Shown piece by piece: positions 45,413 through 55,261 of a stretch of 64,000 nt of DNA. The translations under genes were made by a program, and so were the position numbers. The DNA comes from Gammaproteobacteria bacterium (lineage in GTDB: Bacteria > Pseudomonadota > Gammaproteobacteria > SZUA-229), in NCBI GenBank assembly GCA_029882355.1, contig JAOUKV010000015.1:1-64000 (forward strand), in the 5' to 3' direction. Each line of letters starts with the position of its first letter. Position 1 is the first letter of the stretch. The notes under the pieces are model-generated. The model was not told the DNA's origin, searched no databases, and saw nothing but the letters and a program-made list of their open reading frames with translations.

Positions 45413-46681
45413 ATGGAAAATCAAATTTTTCAACTGCAATACGCAATGGATACCTTTTACTTTCTAGTAATGGGTGCTTTCGTAATGTGGATGGCGGCTG
45501 GCTTTGCGATGTTAGAAGCAGGTCTGGTTCGTTCAAAAAATACAACAGAAATTCTGACTAAAAATGTAATGCTTTACGCGGTGGCCTGTATCATGTATCT
45601 GGTTTGTGGTTATCAAATCATGTACGGCGGTGGTTACTTTCTAGAAGGCATAGCAGGTGGTGACACATTGGTTGCTGATGCGCTTAAAGCTTCAGCAGAA
45701 AATGGCTTTGATGGTGACTCGGTGTATTCCAAAGCATCAGACTTTTTCTTCCAGGTAGTATTTGTCGCCACAGCAATGTCGATTGTTTCAGGGGCAGTAG
45801 CTGAACGTATGAAGTTATGGTCTTTCATTCTGTTCGCAGTTGTTATGACTGGCATCATCTATCCCATGGAAGGTGCATGGACATGGGGCGGCGAGTCTGT
45901 CTTCGGTCTGTACAGTCTTGGCGATGATTTTGGCTTCTCTGACTTTGCCGGCTCAGGCATTGTGCATATGGCGGGTGCTATGGCTGCGTTGGCTGGCGTA
46001 CTGGTACTGGGTGCTCGTAAAGGCAAATATGGTCCAAATGGTCAGGTCAATGCGATCCCGGGTGCAAACCTGCCAATGGCGACGCTTGGCACATTCATTT
46101 TGTGGATGGGCTGGTTCGGTTTCAATGGTGGCTCAGTTTTGAAACTCGGCGATATTGCTAACTCAAACGCAGTTGCTATGGTCTTTCTGAATACCAATGC
46201 AGCTGCTGCCGGTGGTGTAGTTGCTGCCATTGTCCTGGCTCGTATTATGTTCGGTAAAGCAGATTTAACTATGGCATTGAATGGTGCTTTGGCTGGTCTG
46301 GTTGCTATTACAGCGGGACCGGATACACCAACACCTTTGGTGGCTACTTCAATTGGTGCTGTTGGTGGTTTGTTGGTTGTGTTCTCAATCATCACTTTAG
46401 ACAAGCTGCGCATTGATGATCCGGTGGGTGCTATCTCAGTTCACGGTGTGGTTGGATTGTGGGGCTTATTAGCTGTTCCATTGACCAATGATGGCGCGAC
46501 ATTTGGTGGCCAGATTGTTGGTGCATTGACTATCGGCATCTGGGTATTTTGTACCAGTCTGGTCGTTTGGCTAGCAATCAAATTCCTCATGGGCGTACGC
46601 GTTAGTGAAGAAGAAGAGTATGAAGGCGTCGATCTTGCAGAATGTGGGATGGAGGCATACCCTGAATTTACTGGCAAATAA
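45413..46681 (+). CDS. amtB: ammonium transporter AmtB, first copy
   Basis: 422 residues, about 11 helices, no cleaved signal. GFAMLEAGLVRSKNTTEILT, GAVAERMKLWSFILFAVVMT, the pore histidine region GSGIVHMAGAMAALAGVLVL and the late ISVHGVVGLWGLLAVPL segment identify the Amt family. It conducts ammonium/ammonia through the inner membrane under GlnK control. Differs clearly from the second copy (leader and loops), so the pair is not a fresh duplication. Confidence 0.95.
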   Translation: MENQIFQLQYAMDTFYFLVMGAFVMWMAAGFAMLEAGLVRSKNTTEILTKNVMLYAVACIMYLVCGYQIMYGGGYFLEGIAGGDTLVADALKASAENGFDGDSVYSKASDFFFQVVFVATAMSIVSGAVAERMKLWSFILFAVVMTGIIYPMEGAWTWGGESVFGLYSLGDDFGFSDFAGSGIVHMAGAMAALAGVLVLGARKGKYGPNGQVNAIPGANLPMATLGTFILWMGWFGFNGGSVLKLGDIANSNAVAMVFLNTNAAAAGGVVAAIVLARIMFGKADLTMALNGALAGLVAITAGPDTPTPLVATSIGAVGGLLVVFSIITLDKLRIDDPVGAISVHGVVGLWGLLAVPLTNDGATFGGQIVGALTIGIWVFCTSLVVWLAIKFLMGVRVSEEEEYEGVDLAECGMEAYPEFTGK

Positions 46682-46705
46682 ATAGACTCCTGCTGGTAAT
46701 GTTTG

Positions 46706-46735
46706 GCTGGGCACTTTGGTGCCCGGCTTTTTTTG
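46706..46735 (+). terminator. intrinsic terminator after first amtB
   Basis: GCTGGGCAC/GTGCCCGGC hairpin with loop TTTG followed by seven T, 25 bases past the stop codon. A second perfect inverted repeat, AGGCCTGAT/ATCAGGCCT, lies at 46791-46810 without a clear T run. Confidence 0.85.
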
Positions 46736-46862
46736 CTTAATGCCATTATGTAATTTATGTGGTAAAAAGCTTGTTAGAGATATGTATTTGAGGCCTGATT
46801 GATCAGGCCTTGTTGCGTTTTATGATTTGTGAAGCGTCGTGAGTTGAAAAAATTGAAAATAG

Positions 46863-47213
<351 letters not shown>

Positions 47214-47239
47214 AAATAAAGAATATAGAGGATAGAGAA

Positions 47240-48535
47240 ATGAAATTATTATCAAGCTTAAGTAAGCTTGCTGGTGTTGTGTTGTTATTATTACCGCAAC
47301 TGGTTTTTGCAGAGGGCATTGATAGCGGTGATACCGCATGGATACTCACGTCTACTGCGTTGGTATTATTTATGTCATTGCCCGGTTTAGCATTGTTCTA
47401 TGGCGGACTGGTTCGGGCAAAAAATGTCCTGTCAGTTTTGATGCAGTGTTTTGCTATCGCCTGTGTGGTTACTGTTCTGTGGATGATTTATGGTTATAGT
47501 CTGTCATTTGGAAATGGCGGCGACATGAATGCATGGATTGGTGGTCTGGACAATATATTTCTCGGTGGTGTTAGTCGTATTTCGACGAATGGCACATTAC
47601 CCGAAACAGTTTTTGTTATGTTCCAGATGACCTTCGCCATTATTACACCCGCCTTGATTGTCGGTGGTTTTGCAGAGCGCATGAAGTTTTCATCTATGTT
47701 GATGTTTAGCGTGTTGTGGTCAACGCTGGTTTATTTCCCAATTTGCCATTGGGTTTGGGGTGGCGGCTGGTTGGCTCAAATGGGCCTACTTGATTATGCG
47801 GGTGGAACGGTAGTTCACATTACTGCAGGTGTTGCTGCTATTGTGGCAGCGATGGTGCTGGGTAATCGTAAGGGTTTTCCTGGAACACCAATGATGCCGC
47901 ATAACATGACCATGACGCTTACTGGTGCAGGTATGCTCTGGGTTGGCTGGTTTGGTTTTAATGGTGGTAGTGCTGTTGCAGCTAATGGCGATGCAGGTAT
48001 GGCAATTCTTGTTACGCATATCAGTGCCGCTTGTGGTGCATTGACATGGTCTGCAATTGAGTGGGTTAAATATGGTAAGCCGAGTGCTTTAGGTATTGTA
48101 ACGGGCATGGTGGCGGGTTTGGGAACGATCACGCCTGCTTCAGGTTTTGTCGGTCCTGCAGGCGCTTTGTTCATTGGTATATCTGCAGGTTTTGTTTGTT
48201 TCACGTGTACGGTATTTATCAAGCGTACATTGAAAATTGACGATTCTCTGGATGTTTTCCCCGTTCATGGTGTTGGTGGTATTTTAGGTACATTTCTGGC
48301 TGGTATATTTGTTGCATCAGGGTTTGGTGGAGCGGGTCTGGCAGAGGGTGTGACCATGAGCGAGCAGGTGGGTGTACAACTGATTGGTATTCTTGCAACT
48401 CTGGTATGGACTGCGGTGATCAGCTACGGCATTCTAAAACTGGTTGATAAGTTGATTGGACTCAGAGTCAGCGAAGAAGAAGAAACAGAAGGACTGGATA
48501 TCTCGCAGCATGAAGAGCGTGGTTATATCCTGTAA
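47240..48535 (+). CDS. amtB: ammonium transporter AmtB, second copy
   Basis: 431 residues. It has a signal peptide (ends VFA-E) like Escherichia coli AmtB, then 11 helices with SLPGLALFYGGLVRAKNVLS, GGFAERMKFSSMLM, YAGGTVVHITAGVAAIVAAM and FPVHGVGGILGTFLAGIF. Typical of the AmtB type paired with GlnK. It ends with a Glu-rich cytoplasmic tail and is followed by a strong terminator. Confidence 0.95.
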   Translation: MKLLSSLSKLAGVVLLLLPQLVFAEGIDSGDTAWILTSTALVLFMSLPGLALFYGGLVRAKNVLSVLMQCFAIACVVTVLWMIYGYSLSFGNGGDMNAWIGGLDNIFLGGVSRISTNGTLPETVFVMFQMTFAIITPALIVGGFAERMKFSSMLMFSVLWSTLVYFPICHWVWGGGWLAQMGLLDYAGGTVVHITAGVAAIVAAMVLGNRKGFPGTPMMPHNMTMTLTGAGMLWVGWFGFNGGSAVAANGDAGMAILVTHISAACGALTWSAIEWVKYGKPSALGIVTGMVAGLGTITPASGFVGPAGALFIGISAGFVCFTCTVFIKRTLKIDDSLDVFPVHGVGGILGTFLAGIFVASGFGGAGLAEGVTMSEQVGVQLIGILATLVWTAVISYGILKLVDKLIGLRVSEEEETEGLDISQHEERGYIL

Positions 48536-48555
48536 TACTGAATTATTTGAGAAAT

Positions 48556-48587
48556 AAAAAAGCCGGATATGATATCCGGCTTTTTTA
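48556..48587. terminator. intrinsic terminator after second amtB
   Basis: AAAAAGCCGGATAT/ATATCCGGCTTTTTT hairpin with a two-base loop, symmetrical enough to act for the converging DUF1631 gene as well. Confidence 0.88.
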
Positions 48588-48617
48588 TTGTCTGTAGATT
48601 ATGGAAATGAATAGTAT

Positions 48618-50978
48618 TTAGTGAATTTTTTGAAGATTGTTTACTACTGAACTCAAAGCATGGTCAAAAACAGAGTGCCCCATAATTACTTTTGATTTAC
48701 CGTCAGCCATTTCTTCCAGGAATTCTGACAGCCCTTTTTCGACAATCACTTCACCATGATAATTCACGAAAACCAACTTTTGATCATCTAGAATAACAAC
48801 CGAAAGTTTGCAGCGACGTTGTGCTTTATCCTCGCCAGTGTAAACTTGAAACCACATTCCCGGTACGATACTGGAAGGCAGTTGTAATTTTACAGGCTCG
48901 TCTTGCGTGCTTTCGGTTGGCTCATCTTTAGCAGGTGCTATTTTGTCATCGGCAGAATCAATGGTTTCATCAGATTCTGGTGATAAATCAAAATTAGCGT
49001 TATCAATAAGTGACTGATGTATATTAATCAGATCCTGAGTTACTTGCTCAATATCTTCCTCAGATTGATTGGTTTTCTGAAGATAAGTGCGTGTGCTTTC
49101 AATTAAATACTCGCGAGTGGTAGCTAGATGCTCAAGATCATTAGAATTTTTTAAGGGTTGTACGCTATTAATAATTGATCTGAGTGTGTCAACGATATTT
49201 ACCCATTCGTCATTTTCCTTGCCCTGCTTCAGGTAATGGTTGTACATCATGGTAGGCCAACGTTTTAAAACCAGGGCGTGAATAGTTTCGGGTAAAACTT
49301 TTCCACGAGTTGCCATACGTAATGATTTAAGAACGGTACTTCTGGCATGTTCTCGTAATACTTTCTTTTGTTCTTCTTCTTCTTTTTTAAGTGCTTCTGT
49401 TTCCTGTTTCTCAAGCAGGAGGTTAAGTGTATCTAATGCGACCTGGAAAGAATCGGCTTGAAGTTCAAATTCATTAACTAAAGTAGTGACAATTTTATCA
49501 AGGTAGCTATAGATTTCATTGTGTCGATCGGAAACACTTATACCAACATGGGCAATTTTATCCAGTAACACACGCGCTGGATGATCATCATAGATAAAAA
49601 ATTCCTGATCAATCATTGAAGCTTTAATTACTGGAATTTGCAGGCGCAGAAGAAGCGTTTTAATGGTGTCAGAAATATTGTCATCATCAATAATGGCGTC
49701 AAAAATAAGCTCGATAAAATCGATTGTTTTTTCGGCTATACGATTGATGCTCTTTGTAACCACTCCACCTGAGGTCCTGGCAATTTCCGAGAGCACAGCC
49801 TGTTTGATGGCTTCACCATCGTATTGAGCATTTTCAGCATTACTGAAAGCAGGATTTTGTTGAACATTTGAAAGCGCGTTCAAAATTTCCTGATGGCCAT
49901 AATATTGGCCTGTGGAGACGGGGAAGAATTTTTGACCGTCAGCCGCTAGTTCATCGGTGCTGGCCGTAGGGCTGGTTGGCATCAGCGGAGCACCGCCTAA
50001 AAACTCTCCAACCACTTCACCAATTTGGCTAGCTGGCATGCCAGCTGTGGTGTGTTGGTAACCGACGGGCGCAGACCCATCCGCAGAACCACCTTGAGCA
50101 CCATTTTGAGCAGAAGCCTGACCTCCTCCTCCAGATTGTGCGTTTTGAGCAGCAGCTGGTGCTCCGCCCTGACCCTGGTAGCCACCGTGATGGTCGTGAC
50201 CAGGGGGGGCGGTCATGGCATAACCGCCCTGATTCATATCTTGTTCGGGATTATATTGTCCTTCGTCTTCAGTATTTTGAGTTGATTGCTCCGCCGCAGG
50301 AGGCGTGTGCCCTGAGGCGCGTCCTGTTGATCTGTTCGTATGGAATTTGATCTGTGGAAGAATATCGGCTTCAATTAACAGATTATTAATGGCATCGTAA
50401 GACTTGCCCAGTTTCAGTGCGACAAAATCATTGAAAAAATTAAACAGTGTTTTTTTGTTGGCGATGTCAAAGTCATTGCCCAGCGCGTCGTCGAAAGCCT
50501 GAAAGATATTAACGGGGTACAAAGACTTTTTGTAAAAAATATCAGGGGTTCGTATAGCCAGGTTTTCAAGCCTGGCTTCAAGTTGAGATAAAGGCTCACT
50601 GAAGAAATTGGTGACGCTGTCACTCATGCTTTTGATCAGAACCATTTCCTCCAGTTCTGTCCGTCCCACCAGACTTAGTTCTCCTTCGCTGTCTTTTTTG
50701 GACTTCTCTTTTATAGCGGCAGTTTCTGCAAAGGGTCGTAGATATAGGCCGATAGCGTTAATGAAATCGGTAGAGATATTGTTTTTGAGTGCACGTACAT
50801 CGCGCATCAATTCAAAGTAACGGTTTTGATCTTTGTTGCTATCAGCAGATTCAGCCATCTCAAATAGCGCTTCATCGGCCTTGATGAACATTTCCGCGAT
50901 AGATTCTTTCAGGTGGGTGTTGAGGTTATTTTTAACCTCAGAAATCAAATTTCCGTATTGACGATTTGTAGATGACAT
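48618..50978 (-). CDS. DUF1631 family protein
   Basis: 786 residues from ATG at 50978 (a TTG-initiated frame begins 13 codons earlier). The N-terminal helical part, then a Gly/Gln/Ala-rich low-complexity stretch (about residues 235-325), a long helical DUF1631 core (FDAIIDDDNISDTIKTLLLR, then LQIPVIKASMIDQEFFIYDD) and a C-terminal small beta domain (VPGMWFQVYTGEDKAQRRCK, then LSVVILDDQKLVFVN). The C-terminal domain resembles PilZ-like modules found with DUF1631 in pseudomonads. Cytoplasmic, function unknown; the company of GGDEF genes hints at c-di-GMP. Confidence 0.85.
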   Translation of the reverse strand: MSSTNRQYGNLISEVKNNLNTHLKESIAEMFIKADEALFEMAESADSNKDQNRYFELMRDVRALKNNISTDFINAIGLYLRPFAETAAIKEKSKKDSEGELSLVGRTELEEMVLIKSMSDSVTNFFSEPLSQLEARLENLAIRTPDIFYKKSLYPVNIFQAFDDALGNDFDIANKKTLFNFFNDFVALKLGKSYDAINNLLIEADILPQIKFHTNRSTGRASGHTPPAAEQSTQNTEDEGQYNPEQDMNQGGYAMTAPPGHDHHGGYQGQGGAPAAAQNAQSGGGGQASAQNGAQGGSADGSAPVGYQHTTAGMPASQIGEVVGEFLGGAPLMPTSPTASTDELAADGQKFFPVSTGQYYGHQEILNALSNVQQNPAFSNAENAQYDGEAIKQAVLSEIARTSGGVVTKSINRIAEKTIDFIELIFDAIIDDDNISDTIKTLLLRLQIPVIKASMIDQEFFIYDDHPARVLLDKIAHVGISVSDRHNEIYSYLDKIVTTLVNEFELQADSFQVALDTLNLLLEKQETEALKKEEEEQKKVLREHARSTVLKSLRMATRGKVLPETIHALVLKRWPTMMYNHYLKQGKENDEWVNIVDTLRSIINSVQPLKNSNDLEHLATTREYLIESTRTYLQKTNQSEEDIEQVTQDLINIHQSLIDNANFDLSPESDETIDSADDKIAPAKDEPTESTQDEPVKLQLPSSIVPGMWFQVYTGEDKAQRRCKLSVVILDDQKLVFVNYHGEVIVEKGLSEFLEEMADGKSKVIMGHSVFDHALSSVVNNLQKIH

Positions 50979-51325
50979 AATTTTAGCATTTAAGTGTTTA
51001 TCAGATTGAAGTAACAATTAGTTGAAGATTATACGTATTTAGATACGGTTTAGGTCAATACAGAGTGAATAAAATTTTAACCTGTGTGAAATAAAATGCT
51101 TGAGTTTAGTGCTAAAAACCTAGTTTTAAAGAGGTTTTGTGTATTTCATGGATAATTGGACTAAGTATCGACTGCCTTTATTGGTATATTAGCTATATAG
51201 TTGCGTAGAACTACCTGACTACTATATTGTAAGTGGTAGTTCATTTGTTCATCCTGGGCGATTGCTCTGTAAAATGTAAAAAATTGTATTCATTACCATT
51301 AAGTATTAAACCAAGAGTTATTGAG

Positions 51326-52453
51326 ATGGGCGAGCAGTCGAGCCAAAAACCAGAAATATTGATTGTTGATGACTCCAAAGTTATCCGTAAGGCCGCAACA
51401 AAAATGTTGGGTGATGGTTATATCATCCATGAAGCGGTTGATGGGCGTGATGGATGGCAGCAAATTCAGCAGAATAGCGATATATCAGTCATATTTACCG
51501 ATGTGCAGATGCCTGTAATGGATGGCATGGAGCTGTTGTCCAGTATTCGTAGTGCAGATGATGAGCGTATAGTTAATCTTCCAGTGATTATGATCACGGG
51601 ACAGGGAGATACAGAAGAGGTTAAGCGGGAGGTGTTTGAGGCAGGCGCCACGGACTTTATCGCCAAGCCATTTAGCTCAATTGATCTATTAACACGTGCT
51701 AAATCCTATGCGCAGTTCAATACCAAGGTAGTTGAGCTTGAGAAGCAAACAGGTCATGACAAGCTGACTGGTTTATTTAATGCCAAGAGCTTTGAGGGAC
51801 AGGGTGATAAGGCTTTGTCGTTTGCCTTACGTCATAGCGTCAGTATTTCTGCAGTCTATCTCGAAATAGATGGCTTTCAGGATGTTTTTTTATCGCACGG
51901 CAAGTCGGTAGCGACACAAATTATCATTGCTGTTGCCAAGCGATTTGACAATGTTCTTCGCACCGAAGATGTCGCGGCTAGAGTCGGTGTGGCCAAATAT
52001 GCCCTGTTATTACCCTTAACCAATCACACACATGCCAAAATTGTGGTTGACAGAATTAGAGAATCTATCAATAAGTTAGTATTTGATACGGGTAAGGAAA
52101 AGATTCGAATTTCTCTGGCTGCGGGTATGACTTCTCCTGAGATCAAAGAAGAAATGCGGTTTGTCGATATCATGGAGCAGGCAGATACTTCATTGAAGCG
52201 TGCTTTAGCAAAGGCAGGTGAAAAAGTAGCCAGTTATGTGAATGAGCAGGTAAAGCTGAATGAAGACGCAATTGTAGAAGATGAAAAAACACATCTTGAT
52301 CAGGATATGCAGCGTGCCTTTAAACTTATTCTTGAAGGTGATTATTTCAGAATAGAAAGAGATCATTTAAAGCCTTTGGTTGAGCGGCTACTGCCATTTA
52401 TTGAATATGTGAAAAACCAGGATGATCCAATAATTGAAGATGATTATAGGTAA
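51326..52453 (+). CDS. response regulator with degenerate GGDEF domain
   Basis: 375 residues from ATG at 51326 (a GTG frame to 51233 is less likely). Receiver domain (1-about 130) with phospho-acceptor Asp59 in FTDVQMPVMDG and Lys in DFIAKPFSS. The GGDEF-like domain (about 140-310) starts DKLTGLFNAKSF, but its active loop reads RVGVAKYALLL where RYGGDEFAL is expected, so it cannot make c-di-GMP. It may bind GTP or a partner instead. An acidic helical tail follows. It is spaced 9 bases from the rhodanese gene. Confidence 0.88.
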   Translation: MGEQSSQKPEILIVDDSKVIRKAATKMLGDGYIIHEAVDGRDGWQQIQQNSDISVIFTDVQMPVMDGMELLSSIRSADDERIVNLPVIMITGQGDTEEVKREVFEAGATDFIAKPFSSIDLLTRAKSYAQFNTKVVELEKQTGHDKLTGLFNAKSFEGQGDKALSFALRHSVSISAVYLEIDGFQDVFLSHGKSVATQIIIAVAKRFDNVLRTEDVAARVGVAKYALLLPLTNHTHAKIVVDRIRESINKLVFDTGKEKIRISLAAGMTSPEIKEEMRFVDIMEQADTSLKRALAKAGEKVASYVNEQVKLNEDAIVEDEKTHLDQDMQRAFKLILEGDYFRIERDHLKPLVERLLPFIEYVKNQDDPIIEDDYR

Positions 52454-52462
52454 ATAAAAAAG

Positions 52463-52885
52463 ATGACATCTGAACTACAAAGCATTTCTCCAAAAGAAGC
52501 CTGGCAGATCTGTCAGCAAAGCTCACGTGCATTGCTAATAGATGTTCGCTCTAGTATGGAATATTTATTTGTTGGGCATCCAGTTGGCTCTGTGCATGTG
52601 CCCTGGATTGATGAGCCAGATTGGGTGGTCAATGAAAATTTTGTTACCGACATTAGAAAATTAATATTGGGTGGCGTCGGCGACAGTTCCGATAATGGCG
52701 TGCCTATTATTTTGATTTGTCGTAGCGGCAAGCGTTCGAAAGAAGCAGGTGTGAAATTAATTGAAGCGGGTTTTTCAAAAGTGCATAACATTGATGAAGG
52801 CTTTGAAGGGGAGCTGGATGAAAAACACCATCGAAGCACTCTTGGTGGCTGGCGGTATCATAATCTTCCCTGGGAACAATGCTGA
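52463..52885 (+). CDS. rhodanese-like domain protein
   Basis: 140 residues. A single rhodanese fold: ALLIDVRSSMEYLFVGHPVG near the start and active cysteine in ILICRSGKRSKEAG (about residue 92). It moves sulfane sulfur or senses persulfide; single-domain forms often serve in redox networks. Likely in one transcript with the response regulator before it and perhaps msrB after it (85 bases). Confidence 0.88.
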   Translation: MTSELQSISPKEAWQICQQSSRALLIDVRSSMEYLFVGHPVGSVHVPWIDEPDWVVNENFVTDIRKLILGGVGDSSDNGVPIILICRSGKRSKEAGVKLIEAGFSKVHNIDEGFEGELDEKHHRSTLGGWRYHNLPWEQC

Positions 52886-52970
52886 AGAATTTCTGAATGG
52901 AGTCATATAATGGTAGAAGTGAAGTGATAGGTAAATATTAATTAGTGGCAGGCATTACATATGTTGCATC

Positions 52971-53369
52971 ATGACAGATAAAATAAAAAAAACAAACGAC
53001 GAATGGAAAGCATGTTTAACAGAAGAGCAATTTCATATTGCGAGAGAAGCTGGCACTGAGCCAGCCTTTACCGGAAAGTACAACGATAATAAAGATAGTG
53101 GTATCTACCATTGCGTCTGCTGTAGGGAACCATTGTTTAATTCAAATGAAAAATATGATTCTGGTTCGGGCTGGCCAAGTTTTTGGCAGCCGCTAAATAA
53201 TAATAAATTACAGGAAATAAAAGATATTAGTCACGGTATGGTCCGAATCGAAGTGCGCTGCCCGGTATGTGATGCGCATCTGGGCCATGTTTTTGAAGAC
53301 GGGCCGCGGCCAACAGGGTTACGTTATTGTATAAATTCAGCATCATTGAGTTTTGAGAATAAAAAATGA
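52971..53369 (+). CDS. msrB: peptide methionine-(R)-S-oxide reductase MsrB
   Basis: 132 residues. Zinc pairs CVCC and CPVC, substrate loop [11 protein letters not shown] and catalytic RYCINSASL (Cys near residue 123) make a complete MsrB. It repairs methionine-R-sulfoxide in the cytoplasm (no signal seen). The stop overlaps the start of the desaturase-PAS-GGDEF gene by 4 bp (ATGA), so the two are translated together. Confidence 0.95.
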   Translation: MTDKIKKTNDEWKACLTEEQFHIAREAGTEPAFTGKYNDNKDSGIYHCVCCREPLFNSNEKYDSGSGWPSFWQPLNNNKLQEIKDISHGMVRIEVRCPVCDAHLGHVFEDGPRPTGLRYCINSASLSFENKK

Positions 53370-55195
53370 TAGAAACTCTATATCAGAATGAAGCCGCAAT
53401 TCGACTCAGTATTTTTCTGGGAGCTTTTCTATTGTTAGCGCTTTGGGAATGGCGCTGGCCAAAACGAGTTTTAACGCAAAATAAAATCAAGCGATGGTTT
53501 AATAATATCGCCCTGATGATAACCGGTACGCTAGTGGTTCGTGTGGTGATACCCGTGGCAGCGATTGGTGTGTCTTATATTGCCGCGCAACAACATCTGG
53601 GGTTTGCCAATCATTTTGAATTACCTTTGTGGCTGGAAGTTATAATAGTTTTTGTGATTCTGGATCTGGCAATTTATTTTCAACACGCCATGTTTCATGT
53701 TTTGCCTGTGATGTGGCGTTTTCATCGAGTCCATCATTCTGATCTGGATTATGATATTACCACCGGAGTGCGTTTTCATCCGATAGAAATTCTTATTTCT
53801 GTATTTATTAAGATGTTTCTGATCGTGGCACTAGGTGCACCCGTGCTGGTTGTTATTCTGTTTGAGATTGCTCTCAATTTTATGTCGATGTTTACGCATA
53901 GCAATATTTATTTAAATGAAAAAGTAGAGCGTTTGTTGCGTTGGTTTATTGTTACGCCGGACATGCATAGAGTGCATCATTCTATTCAGGAAAATGAAAC
54001 TAATAGTAATTTCGCATTTAATATATCTGCCTGGGATCGAATTTTTGGCACCTACAGGGCTGAGCCAAAAGCAGGTCAGCTGGGCATGACGATAGGCCTG
54101 ACACAATTTCGTGAAAAGAAATGGCAAAATTACGGTGGTTTATTATCGACACCCTTTTCGAGCAACGTTAGGGGATATGCGATTAATTATCGTGACACTG
54201 TAAATGCCAGAGAGCTGACACAAGCCAAAGAAATTGCCTTGCAGAATGAAGAGAAAGCAAAGTTAGCGATAGAACTGGATAGTTATTTAGAGGCAATAGG
54301 TCAGCATGCGCTAGTTTCTGCTGCTGACAGTGATGGCAATATTATTGAGGTGAATGATAAGTTCTGTGAAGTCAGCGGTTATAGCCGTGAGGAGATGCTG
54401 GGGCAGAATCATCGAATTATTAATTCAGGCATTCACGATAAAGATTTTTTTGAAAAAATGTGGTCAACCATCACCAGTGGTAAAAAATGGCATGGTGAGA
54501 TTTGTAACCGAGCTAAAAATGGCGAGCTCTACTGGGTGGATGGTGCGATTGTGCCTGTTAGAGGAGTAGATGGGGAAATAGAACGTTATGTCTCTGTCAG
54601 GCTTGATATTAGCAAACGTAAAAAATACGAGCTGAGTATTGAGAGGGTTAATCAGGCATTGACCGATGCAAATATGCAGCTAGAAACTCTGAGCCAGATA
54701 GATTCGCTAACCGGTATAGCCAATCGTCGCAGGTTTGATGATGTTTTATCTGAATATATGAGTACGATGAGCCGCTCTGGTGCATCGCTAACACTGATGC
54801 TTTGTGATGTTGATTATTTTAAAAATTACAACGATCTATATGGTCATCAAGCCGGTGATAATTGTCTGTGCAAAGTGGCTAAATCAATCGAAGAAAATTT
54901 TACCCGTTCAGGTGATTTAGTTGCACGTTATGGCGGCGAAGAATTTGCTGTGATATTGCCAAATATCAACAAGGAAACGGCATTGATGTTGGCTGAGCGT
55001 ATGCGTGCAAATGTTGAACAATTGGCGCTGGAGCATGGCAATTCTCCTATAACTGAGGTAGTTACAATAAGTGCGGGTGTAGTAACTCTGCTGCTGGATA
55101 AGAATATCAAGACAGAAACCATTATTGCGAAAGCAGATAAGGCGCTTTATCGGGCAAAAGAAATTGGCCGCAACAGAATAGAAATTTCCAGTTAG
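53366..55195 (+). CDS. fatty acid hydroxylase/sterol desaturase-PAS-diguanylate cyclase fusion
   Basis: 609 residues in one uninterrupted frame. Residues 1-about 270 are a multi-helix membrane domain of the fatty acid hydroxylase superfamily with its di-iron histidines: His107/111 (FQHAMFH), His120/123/124 (FHRVHHS), His138, His178 and His201/204/205 (MHRVHHS). A short helix links to a PAS domain (about 305-415) and a GGDEF domain (about 435-609) with intact GGEEF at 523-527, so it should make c-di-GMP. Both activities look retained. It may sense oxygen, redox or lipid state through the di-iron part. Translationally coupled to msrB. Confidence 0.92.
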   Translation: MIETLYQNEAAIRLSIFLGAFLLLALWEWRWPKRVLTQNKIKRWFNNIALMITGTLVVRVVIPVAAIGVSYIAAQQHLGFANHFELPLWLEVIIVFVILDLAIYFQHAMFHVLPVMWRFHRVHHSDLDYDITTGVRFHPIEILISVFIKMFLIVALGAPVLVVILFEIALNFMSMFTHSNIYLNEKVERLLRWFIVTPDMHRVHHSIQENETNSNFAFNISAWDRIFGTYRAEPKAGQLGMTIGLTQFREKKWQNYGGLLSTPFSSNVRGYAINYRDTVNARELTQAKEIALQNEEKAKLAIELDSYLEAIGQHALVSAADSDGNIIEVNDKFCEVSGYSREEMLGQNHRIINSGIHDKDFFEKMWSTITSGKKWHGEICNRAKNGELYWVDGAIVPVRGVDGEIERYVSVRLDISKRKKYELSIERVNQALTDANMQLETLSQIDSLTGIANRRRFDDVLSEYMSTMSRSGASLTLMLCDVDYFKNYNDLYGHQAGDNCLCKVAKSIEENFTRSGDLVARYGGEEFAVILPNINKETALMLAERMRANVEQLALEHGNSPITEVVTISAGVVTLLLDKNIKTETIIAKADKALYRAKEIGRNRIEISS

Positions 55196-55214
55196 AAAAT
55201 AACGGTGAAAAAAT

Positions 55215-55253
55215 AAAAAAGGGGTGTGACTGTCCAGGTTACACCCCTTTTTA
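55215..55253. terminator. bidirectional intrinsic terminator
   Basis: AAAAAAGGGGTGTGAC/GTTACACCCCTTTTT hairpin 20 bases past the fusion gene; it also lies just beyond the end of the converging arsM gene. Confidence 0.88.
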
Positions 55254-55261
55254 TTTATAAA

